From Chitinophagales bacterium (GTDB lineage: Bacteria; Bacteroidota; Bacteroidia; Chitinophagales; UBA2359), in the NCBI GenBank assembly GCA_020629335.1, contig JAHDDN010000040.1:1-21585 (forward strand): DNA of 21,585 bases, given 5' to 3'. Of the stretch, positions 15,928 to 21,585 are shown piece by piece (position 1 is the first letter of the stretch; every line of letters starts with the position of its first letter). The notes under the pieces were generated by a model. It had not been told where the DNA came from, made no database searches, and worked only from the letters and a program-made list of their open reading frames with translations. A program made the position numbers and the translations under genes.

Positions 15928-16647
15928 ATGGCATTAGAATCATATAGAGACATTATTGGTCAACATACGGTAAGACCTACACAAGATCAAATTACTGCGT
16001 TCGTCAATTACGTTTCGAATGCGCACTCTTGGTATAAGCATTTGCCAGGATTAGGGCCAGGCGCAGAATTCTTCTTATTCATCAATCCTGCTGCAGGCTA
16101 TGCCAGAAAATTAAATAGGACTACAGGCCAATATGATTTTCGTATCAAGCAGGTAGGCGAGAAATTTTTTCATTACAATCAAATGCCGACACAGACCTAT
16201 CATACTAAATTTGGACATTTGGCATTTAGTAGCAAGCATGGAACGATTGTGTTTTTAAAAACAGCTCAAGGTCTATCAAGCAGTAAGGTGACCAAGCCCT
16301 ATATGTTTCTTCCAGATGGTACGCATTTAGAGATGCCAGAACAGATTTTAGAAGCTGCTCGTTGTTCATTGACTGGTGTCATTTCAGATTACTTCCATAG
16401 TCAGCGTTTGTATGATGTTTATTGCAACAGCCCACAAAAAATTAAAAAAGATTTTGATTTAGAGCAACCACTCATAAGCCAATTATTTAATGAAATAAAT
16501 AAGCAAGAGCTTTATTGTCTGAGCCAAAAAAAATTAAGCGAGGGAGATTTACAGATGCTGAAGGATTATATTGTCGCAGAACGAAAAGCTCAACAGGATA
16601 AGATGAAGTCTACATTAAATAAGGTAGTTGAACTGACTTACGATTAA
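15928..16647 (+). CDS. Uncharacterised cytosolic protein with SWYKHLP motif
   Basis: 239 residues, no signal or TM segment. The N-terminal third has a striking motif NAHSWYKHLPGLGPGAEFFLFINPAAG (split here for reading: NAHSWYKHLP then GPGAEFFLFINPAAG at about residues 31-58). I recall this kind of N-terminus from a widespread family of uncharacterised bacterial proteins, but cannot name it. Further features are FHYNQMPTQTYHTKFGHLAF and a Lys/Gln-rich helical tail that could be a coiled coil. It follows the previous gene by 17 bp. The conserved-looking His and Tyr cluster (H33, Y36, H38) might be an active site, but this is only an observation of residue type. Confidence 0.75.
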   Translation: MALESYRDIIGQHTVRPTQDQITAFVNYVSNAHSWYKHLPGLGPGAEFFLFINPAAGYARKLNRTTGQYDFRIKQVGEKFFHYNQMPTQTYHTKFGHLAFSSKHGTIVFLKTAQGLSSSKVTKPYMFLPDGTHLEMPEQILEAARCSLTGVISDYFHSQRLYDVYCNSPQKIKKDFDLEQPLISQLFNEINKQELYCLSQKKLSEGDLQMLKDYIVAERKAQQDKMKSTLNKVVELTYD

Positions 16648-16707
16648 TATATTATGTTTAATTTCTGGATCAAAATAGTTTGCAACAGCTGCTTTCATGA
16701 CAGTAAA

Positions 16708-16740
16708 AGAAGTCCCCTTTCAAGGGGATTTAGGGGTCCT
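16708..16740. repeat. REP-like intergenic hairpin
   Basis: The 154-bp spacer between two genes contains AAGTCCCCTTTCAAGGGGAT, which folds as TCCCCTT-TC-AAGGGGA (16713-16728), followed by TTAGGGGTCCT. This is the common intergenic palindrome of Bacteroidota genomes, often present in many copies. The rest of the spacer shows nothing else clear. It may act as a weak terminator or as a mobile REP relic. Confidence 0.6.
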
Positions 16741-16801
16741 GATTAGTCGATAACAAAACTGATCATTAAAGCATAAATAATTTAATAAAACCATAATAAC
16801 C

Positions 16802-17149
16802 ATGCACCACTGGGAAGCCCAATTCATCGCCTCCTCCAAATATGCCAATTATTCATTGAAGACAACTATAGATCTTGATGTCTTCAAAATTGAATCAGTT
16901 AAATTAGAAAGAGTCTCAGAAGATGTTTTTTATAAATATGAAGAAGGTGTCCTTCCGTTATTTTTGAGTACATCCATGGGTTTGCATCCCAATGATTACA
17001 AAAGATTTGAAGCGGGAACCTTTGTTGCTGTGTTAGGTAAATCTATGCTATCAGGCTGGATTGCAGGTTTAACGGTTTATAGAATAAATGAAGATGAAAA
17101 TACTATTGGTGATAAAATCGACTTCTTCTCTAATGTCAACAACGTATAA
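16802..17149 (+). CDS. Small hypothetical protein
   Basis: 115 residues starting MHHWEAQFIASSKYANYSL. No signal peptide, TM helix or recognisable motif. The sequence alternates charged and aromatic residues (FKIESVKLERVSEDVFYKYEEG) and is probably alpha/beta. It stands alone between the REP-like hairpin (154-bp spacer upstream) and the 244-bp AT-rich spacer before the ATPase gene. Size and isolation would suit an immunity or accessory protein, but no evidence beyond that. The reading frame has uniform codon use with its neighbours and a clear ATG. Confidence 0.6.
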   Translation: MHHWEAQFIASSKYANYSLKTTIDLDVFKIESVKLERVSEDVFYKYEEGVLPLFLSTSMGLHPNDYKRFEAGTFVAVLGKSMLSGWIAGLTVYRINEDENTIGDKIDFFSNVNNV

Positions 17150-17250
17150 ATAATCATTTAAACGACCGCCATATGACCGCTATAGATAAAGAATAGCAAT
17201 AAATATGGGGGTGGGACAAGTCCAGTCACTATAATAGGTGTAAGTTTCAA

Positions 17251-17371
17251 AATGTAAATAACGAATCTTTTCAATAATGTAGACCTGATGTTACATTAAA
17301 TAGTTTGAATAATAAGAAATATTTACATTTATATGAATGAATAATTATGTAAATTTACATTAATTGTAATG
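17251..17371. promoter_or_regulatory. Phased TTACATT motif array and palindrome upstream of the ATPase
   Basis: Within the 244-bp gene-free spacer the heptamer TTACATT occurs at 17291-17297, 17323-17329 and 17355-17361, exactly 32 bp apart each time (about three helical turns). An inverted copy AATGTAA is at 17251-17257. The last direct copy lies in a perfect 14-bp palindrome ATGTAAATTTACAT (17347-17360), next to CATTA-ATTG-TAATG (17358-17371). The pattern ends 23 bp before the TTG start of the ATPase gene. This arrangement fits an operator for a dimeric regulator. In AT-rich DNA a short motif can recur by chance, but equal spacing and an exact palindrome reduce that likelihood. Confidence 0.4.
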
Positions 17372-17393
17372 AAAATAATGATTTAACCCTAAT

Positions 17394-18728
17394 TTGAAGT
17401 TTAAACGAAGCATATATAATGATCTATTAGCATGGCGAGCAAAGAAGCGAAGAAAGCCATTATTAGTGATGGGAGCCAGGCAAATAGGGAAGACTACTTT
17501 GCTCAAAGACTTTGGAGCGACAGAGTACAAAGACATGTTGTATATCAATCTTGAGAGAGAAGTAGACACCCACATGTTTTTCGAAAGCAGTAAGGATCCA
17601 AAAAAAATTATTGCAAGACTCAGTCTATTCCATGGCAAGGATATTATTCCTAATGAAACACTCTTAGTATTAGATGAGATACAAGAATGCAGAGCAGCAT
17701 TAACTGCTTTAAAATATTTTAATGAGGAGCTACCGGACATACATATTATATGTGCTGGTTCGCTTCTTGGACTAACAGTTGGTAATAGTTCGAGTTTTCC
17801 AGTGGGTAAAGTGGAGTTTTTAGATATGTATCCTTTATCCTTTTCTGAATATCTTAATGAAGCAGATGCAAACTTATACAAGGCGTATCATCATTTTTTG
17901 GAATTAGAAGAAATTGAGAATATTCCATTAGCATTTTTTAATCCTCTTCAATTATTATTTAAGGAATATCTCCTTTATGGAGGCATGCCAGAAGTAGCGA
18001 CATCATATCTTCAGAATCGGGATATGCAAGCCGCCCAAAGCATACAAGATCAAATTTTACGGGCATATGAAATGGATTTTGTTAAACATGCAGACAAGTC
18101 AACCTCTACCAAAATCAAGCAATCATGGGATGTGCTTCCTGCTCAATTGTCAGCGGAGAATAAAAAATTTATTTACGGCGTCATACGTAAAGGGGCGAGA
18201 GCTAAAGAGTTTGAGAAAGCAATATTATGGTTGTGTGAAGCTGGCTTAGCTTATCAAGTAAAAAGGATAAAGAAAGTAGGTATCCCTTTAAAGGCTTACG
18301 AAGACTTTTCGGCTTTCAAGTTATTTGTTTTTGAGACTGGAATTCTTATGAGATTAGCCAAATTAGACCCTAGAATATTTGTACTGGGTGATGCGCTATT
18401 TACAGAATTTAAAGGTTCTATGGCAGAGAATTATGTATGCTCAGCACTTAGGAAAGAAACTGGTGTGGTCCCATATTATTGGAGATCAGAAGGGAAAGCC
18501 GAAGTTGATTTTGTTATCGAATTTGTAAATAAAATCATACCTGTAGAAGTAAAATCGGGTAACGCCACTAAGGCTAAAAGTCTAGCTGTATATAAAGAAT
18601 TATACCATCCTGACCTTAGAGTCAGGATATCCAACCTTAATTTGAGACTAACAAAAGATTTACTCAATATTCCATTGTTTTATGCGGACTATACCAAATA
18701 CTTTATTTCAAAGGTATTAAAGCTTTGA
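17394..18728 (+). CDS. AAA_14 / DUF4143-type ATPase
   Basis: 444 residues. P-loop GARQIGKTT at 27-35, Walker B VLDE at 92-95 followed by IQEC, and CAGSLLG for sensor-like strand: these are the hallmarks of the AAA_14 family. The C-terminal DUF4143 region carries a PD-(D/E)XK-like motif, EVDFVIE with Asp372 and PVEVKSG with Glu385 and Lys387, after YYWRSEGKAE. Function is not established for the family; it is frequent in Bacteroidota and archaea. The start is TTG at 17394: the frame is closed by TGA at 17379, and the conserved N-terminus KRSIYNDLLAWR would be lost with any later ATG (the next lies inside the P-loop). No partner gene overlaps; the phased motif upstream may regulate it. The call is firm; the role is open. 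Confidence 0.88.
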   Translation: MKFKRSIYNDLLAWRAKKRRKPLLVMGARQIGKTTLLKDFGATEYKDMLYINLEREVDTHMFFESSKDPKKIIARLSLFHGKDIIPNETLLVLDEIQECRAALTALKYFNEELPDIHIICAGSLLGLTVGNSSSFPVGKVEFLDMYPLSFSEYLNEADANLYKAYHHFLELEEIENIPLAFFNPLQLLFKEYLLYGGMPEVATSYLQNRDMQAAQSIQDQILRAYEMDFVKHADKSTSTKIKQSWDVLPAQLSAENKKFIYGVIRKGARAKEFEKAILWLCEAGLAYQVKRIKKVGIPLKAYEDFSAFKLFVFETGILMRLAKLDPRIFVLGDALFTEFKGSMAENYVCSALRKETGVVPYYWRSEGKAEVDFVIEFVNKIIPVEVKSGNATKAKSLAVYKELYHPDLRVRISNLNLRLTKDLLNIPLFYADYTKYFISKVLKL

Positions 18729-18849
18729 TCGTATGTAATTCAGAATTTTATTAGAGTAAAAACTTTTTTGAATTGGTGAGAGGATCATAAAGGATTTTCT
18801 TTTCGACATAATAGATAATCAATGCTGATTATTAAAATTATAAAATCTA

Positions 18850-19386
18850 ATGAACGCAATTGCCCTAGTTACTTATCAAATATTATGCATGCTAATAGCA
18901 AGCTTACTTATAAGTGCATGTTCTACATCTCACAATCATCTATCTAGAAAAGAACTATTGTATGATGCCATAAAACGAATTACATTTTGCCCAGAAGCAA
19001 ATACAAAATGCACAACTGCCTACAAGCTAGGTAAGAATAAAACCTTAAATGAAGAGAGACTTAAAAAACGTATTAGCACCTGTCTAGGATACGATTATAG
19101 AGATATAGTTTTTGAAAAGCAGCCTGATGATTTTGATATAAGTAGGTTACCCAAAGTGGAGTTATTTGAATTCGATGCTGCCTTTCGCCCACCAAAAATT
19201 GCAACGAATGAGATTTCATATTTGGCGTATAGTCCTTTGGTGATACCAAACAATTCTAATGAAGTTTTAATCGAAGTAGCTGAAGTTAAGAGTGGTACAT
19301 ATGTCGAAGCTGAGTTTTTTGTATACAAGCTTGTTGGCCAATCATATATTTTTCAAGGTAGGAGGTGTAGGCGGAATTATTATTAG
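18850..19386 (+). CDS. Lipoprotein of unknown function
   Basis: 178 residues. The start has a hydrophobic stretch and the lipobox ISAC with the lipidation Cys at residue 24, followed by STSHN. The mature part is basic then acidic, with repeated Cys pairs (FCPEANTKCTTAYK; CLGYDYRD) and a C-terminal beta-rich half (LIEVAEVKSGTYVEAEFFVYK). No family recognised; the layout is that of small surface or periplasmic Bacteroidota lipoproteins. It is preceded by a 121-bp AT-rich spacer with no clear structure and converges on the LRR gene, with 48 bp between stops. Confidence 0.75.
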   Translation: MNAIALVTYQILCMLIASLLISACSTSHNHLSRKELLYDAIKRITFCPEANTKCTTAYKLGKNKTLNEERLKKRISTCLGYDYRDIVFEKQPDDFDISRLPKVELFEFDAAFRPPKIATNEISYLAYSPLVIPNNSNEVLIEVAEVKSGTYVEAEFFVYKLVGQSYIFQGRRCRRNYY

Positions 19387-19409
19387 TTTTTTTGTAGTAT
19401 GTAAAAGAC

Positions 19410-19421
19410 TAGAAATTTCTA
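19410..19421. other. Perfect 12-bp palindrome between convergent genes
   Basis: TAGAAATTTCTA lies in the 48-bp gap between the convergent lipoprotein and LRR genes. It is fully symmetric without a loop, so it is a poor hairpin terminator and could equally be chance in AT-rich DNA. Confidence 0.2.
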
Positions 19422-19434
19422 AATGGATCTTACG

Positions 19435-20550
19435 CTACCAAGTTCTTAATCTCTCAGTTACATCACTTATGTATTCGCAACCTGATTTAATATAAATCTC
19501 ATTAATAAACTCAACCAATTCTTCTCGCTCCATAGAGTCAATGAAATAATTCTCTTTCTCATTTAGCTTATTTAATTTCTTTATGCCATTTTCGATAACA
19601 GGTAGGACCTTATCTACATTAGCATGTGCTTTTGACGACTCAAGCGTTTGAATAATTTCAGAGAGAATTTTTTGTGTAGAAAGAATTTTCTTTGATGTAA
19701 ATATTAAATCTCCGTCTGACATTCTTTCCCTCCATTTGATTGTAGGCATGCATTGTAGTAAGTCAACTAACTTAGTGTTTGCCTTTAAATCGTGAAGCTC
19801 AGATTGTTCATAATTTTTCCCACCTAGTATAAGTGTAAATGAGTCAAATTTAAAACTAGATAGTCGATGATAATCCATGATTCCGGTACAGCCATCTATT
19901 CTTAAATCTTTTAGAAATTTTAATCTTGTAATGCTCTCAATAGTTTTGACTTTTTTACAATTAATCAACTTTAGTCTTCTTAAGTTAGGACAATTAGTTT
20001 TCAAGTTTAATTCTTCAATATTAGAGTCCCATATTGTTAGCGACTCCAAATTTTCATTGTAAAATAAATCTAGACTTTTCTTTTTGGGTTTATATCCTAT
20101 TAAACTCAAGTCTTTCAATTGTTTACATTTATCTAATTCTTTTAAATTATTCTTGGCATCAATCAGTTGGATAGATTTTAAGTTATTGAGTCCTTCAAAC
20201 GACTCGATATTTTTTATTGATGATCTAATAAATTCTAAAGATTGTAAGTGTGAAATATTAATAACACGCTTTACATTTTCACTGATGTGAAGAGATTTCA
20301 AATTCTTTAATTCTTTGAGCCCTTCGAAATCCTCAATTTGATCTGATTCAAAACTCAGTTCTTCAATATGGCTAAAATGTGATAAGTCCTCTAGATTATT
20401 TTTTGAATAGAAAATTGGCCCAATAATTAAACCTCTAACATGACTAAGCTTGGATTCTTTAATAATTGCCTGAAATCTTTCGGGAGGATTATCGCATAAG
20501 TGTAAAAGATCTCCTTTTTTATGCGTTCTTTTTGGAATAGTAATACTCAT
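19435..20550 (-). CDS. Cytosolic leucine-rich-repeat protein
   Basis: 371 residues without signal peptide or TM helix. Residues about 38-245 are leucine-rich repeats of irregular length: LIIGPIF, IEELSFES, LKSLHISEN, LEFIRSS, LKSIQLIDA, LKDLSLIGY, LESLTIWDS, LRRLKLINC and LKDLRIDGC, each an LxxLxLxx strand. The last 110 residues are helical, Lys/Glu-rich and lack repeats. LRR domains bind proteins; intracellular ones in Bacteroidota are commonly encoded singly beside toxin, restriction or secretion genes and are often suspected to be immunity or scaffold proteins. The start ATG is 20550 with no strong ribosome-binding site, usual in this phylum. It converges on the lipoprotein gene. Confidence 0.82.
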   Translation of the reverse strand: MSITIPKRTHKKGDLLHLCDNPPERFQAIIKESKLSHVRGLIIGPIFYSKNNLEDLSHFSHIEELSFESDQIEDFEGLKELKNLKSLHISENVKRVINISHLQSLEFIRSSIKNIESFEGLNNLKSIQLIDAKNNLKELDKCKQLKDLSLIGYKPKKKSLDLFYNENLESLTIWDSNIEELNLKTNCPNLRRLKLINCKKVKTIESITRLKFLKDLRIDGCTGIMDYHRLSSFKFDSFTLILGGKNYEQSELHDLKANTKLVDLLQCMPTIKWRERMSDGDLIFTSKKILSTQKILSEIIQTLESSKAHANVDKVLPVIENGIKKLNKLNEKENYFIDSMEREELVEFINEIYIKSGCEYISDVTERLRTW

Positions 20551-20730
20551 TAAATAAACGTATTGTTTTTATTGTCTCAGGCTTTTAAAGGTGTACTATT
20601 CATTATTATACTTTATTGAGTGAATTGCTTTTTTGTGTAATTTTAAAGCGGTAAAGATTTGAACTTTTACTATTTAAACATATTTGTATATAACGAAATC
20701 GATATCAGATATTTTGGATTAGCATAGCCC

Positions 20731-20898
20731 TCAATTAGATGAGTTGGTCATAAATAGAAATACAATACCAATAATACAAGAAACATAAAACGCGTAGCTT
20801 GTATCCCATCCCAATAATTTAAAAATCGTGTAGATAATCATTCCACACAAGAATCCAATTATGGCGGTCTTAATTAGTGATCGACCAATTTCTTTCAT
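20731..20898 (-). CDS. Small two-TM membrane protein
   Basis: A 55-codon frame from ATG at 20898 to TGA at 20731 reads MKEIGRSLIKTAIIGFLCGM, then two hydrophobic helices (about 9-28 and 36-51) with the connecting GWDTSYAFY, and ends TNSSN. A TAA lies four codons upstream in frame, so the start is well fixed. The basic N-terminus (K2, R6, K10) before the first helix is a normal inside signal. Only size and hydrophobicity support it, and no homologue is recalled. It sits alone between the LRR gene (180-bp spacer) and the repeat cluster. Confidence 0.55.
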   Translation of the reverse strand: MKEIGRSLIKTAIIGFLCGMIIYTIFKLLGWDTSYAFYVSCIIGIVFLFMTNSSN

Positions 20899-21120
20899 AA
20901 AGACAAGTTACAATTATTTTAAGATCAGTACTAACTGATTAGTCATGTACATGCTTTTAAATTTACGAATAAACGCATATGTGTAACTAGTATTTGATAC
21001 TTATTTATTATTCATTCGCCAATAGAAGGTTAGTTTTTGATTCTTTGAGATGATTTGCACTTGCAAACTAAAAGCTCTCTCCATGCGCTACACTTAGTCG
21101 AGAGGAAAAGGGTAGGCCCA

Positions 21121-21150
21121 CTTAACCACTCACAACTTAACCACTCACAA
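21121..21150 (+). repeat. 15-bp tandem duplication
   Basis: CTTAACCACTCACAA occurs twice in direct succession (21121-21135 and 21136-21150) right after the first hairpin repeat copy. It is followed by a run of degenerate TTCCAAT units at 21159-21182 (ATTTCCAA, TTTCCAA, TCTCCAA), a simple repeat that is common between genes in Bacteroidota. Confidence 0.8.
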
Positions 21151-21287
21151 ATCCACTAATTTCCAATTTCCAATCTCCAATCACTTTGTGGTCGATGATT
21201 GAAAAGCTCTCTCCATGCGTTTCACTTAGTCGAGAGGAAAAAGGGATTTTCGAATAATGCTGTTGAAGATGAATTTATAATTCCTAA

Positions 21288-21311
21288 ATTATTCATTATT
21301 CATTATTCATT
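21288..21311 (+). repeat. ATTATTC microsatellite
   Basis: Three exact copies of ATTATTC plus ATT lie between two copies of the larger repeat family. Such 7-bp units vary in copy number by slippage and are common intergenic filler in Bacteroidota. Confidence 0.8.
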
Positions 21312-21536
21312 AAGGAGCAACCTCCATGCGTTTCACTTAGTGTTTGGATACGAGACTTATTTTGTGGTCGATGATTGAAAAGCTCTCTCCATGCGTTCCA
21401 CTTAGTGTTTGGGTAAGAGACCTACTTTGTTGTCATTGATTGAAAAGCTCTCTCCGTGCGCTACGCTTAGTCGAGAGGAAAAAGGGATTTTCGAATAATG
21501 CTGTTGAAGATGAATTAATAATTCCTAAATTGTCTT

Positions 21537-21557
21537 TCCCTGAATAGCGTTTAGGGA
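21537..21557. repeat. Imperfect hairpin at window end
   Basis: TCCCTGAA, a 5-nt loop TAGCG, then TTTAGGGA pair with one mismatch. It follows directly on the last repeat copy and could belong to another copy of a hairpin family or act as a terminator for a gene beyond the window. Confidence 0.35.
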
Positions 21558-21585
21558 TTGTGTTAATTAATAATTCAATTTATAG

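Larger units (their letters stand above)
21071..21535. repeat. Degenerate dispersed repeat family, five copies
   Basis: The core AAAGCTCTCTCCATGCG recurs at about 21071, 21203, 21379 and 21443, with a shorter copy (CCTCCATGCG) at 21321. Full copies continue CTTAGTCGAGAGGAAAA, so that CTCTC and GAGAG can pair around an 18-nt loop. Two copies (21321 and 21379) end instead in CTTAGTGTTTGG and lack the right arm. The copies at about 21184-21290 and 21425-21531 form a long direct repeat of about 107 bp, sharing the flanks CTTTGT...ATTGAAAAGC and AGGGATTTTCGAATAATGC. These look like REP-type or degenerate mobile-element remnants. No transposase is present in the window. Confidence 0.75.
20899..21585. 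other. Gene-free tail filled with repeats
   Basis: No credible coding frame is seen in these 687 bp. The first 170 bp are plain AT-rich DNA with two small inverted repeats (20930-20943 and TTTGCA-CT-TGCAAA at 21054-21067). From 21071 to the end the DNA is a mosaic of five hairpin-type repeat copies and three simple tandem repeats, listed separately. The sequence stops before the next gene, so it is unclear what these repeats belong to. Confidence 0.7.

Noticed and set aside
17360..17881. A 173-residue frame on the minus strand over the ATPase start.
   Set aside because: It is antisense to the P-loop region of a clear ATPase gene and has no recognisable features.
18729..18849. Terminator after the ATPase gene (AAAAACTTTTTT).
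   Set aside because: No stable stem; it is only an A-run next to a T-run.
21071..21535. CRISPR array or integron attC sites.
   Set aside because: Spacing is irregular, copies share flanks instead of having unique spacers, and no Cas gene, integrase or attC core is present.

Overview
The window is AT-rich, has almost no strong Shine-Dalgarno sequences, and encodes a type IX secretion (T9SS) C-terminal sorting domain, PKD and thrombospondin-type-3/MopE-like calcium-binding repeats, Bacteroidota-style lipoproteins, and intergenic hairpin/TTCCAAT/ATTATTC repeats. All of this points to a chromosomal accessory region of a Bacteroidota bacterium (Saprospiria-, Cytophagia- or Flavobacteriia-like); a genus cannot be given from the sequence alone. 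No rRNA, tRNA, transposase or CRISPR was seen.

Layout. (1) 43-2854 (+): an McrB/McrC-type modification-dependent restriction pair with overlapping genes. (2) 2873-14033 (-): ten tightly packed genes in one orientation, with gaps of 2-6 bp or ATGA/TAATG overlaps, converging on mcrC. In transcription order they encode an exported DNase I-like (EEP) phosphohydrolase, an exported retropepsin-like aspartic protease, a four-TM protein with a large periplasmic domain, a cytosolic TRAFAC-like GTPase, a single-TM protein with a cytosolic N-terminal domain, a zinc-ribbon/TM/PKD/calcium-repeat protein, an exported MopE-like metal-binding protein with late hydrophobic helices, a lipoprotein, a T9SS-sorted surface protein and a small exported protein. 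(3) 14166-14465 (-): a small four-helix membrane protein, divergent from (4) 14492-16647 (+): three consecutive uncharacterised genes. (5) 16802-17149 (+): a small unknown protein, with a REP-like hairpin before it. (6) 17394-18728 (+): an AAA_14/DUF4143-type ATPase starting at TTG, behind an AT-rich spacer carrying a helically phased TTACATT motif. (7) 18850-19386 (+) lipoprotein, converging on (8) 19435-20550 (-) cytosolic leucine-rich-repeat protein, then a 55-residue two-TM protein (20731-20898, -). (9) 20899-21585: no gene, but a cluster of degenerate hairpin repeats and simple tandem repeats.

How it may work together. The restriction system, the DUF4143 ATPase, the LRR protein and many orphan secreted genes give the region a defence/accessory-island character. 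The standout is the ten-gene minus-strand cluster: it places a small GTPase in the cytosol, two membrane proteins and a zinc-ribbon membrane protein next to it, and nuclease, protease, metal-binding, lipoprotein and T9SS-exported parts outside the inner membrane. I do not recognise this combination as a described system. A GTPase-controlled trans-envelope machine (conflict, contact-dependent or surface-assembly role) is an inference from gene order and domain content, not a demonstrated function.
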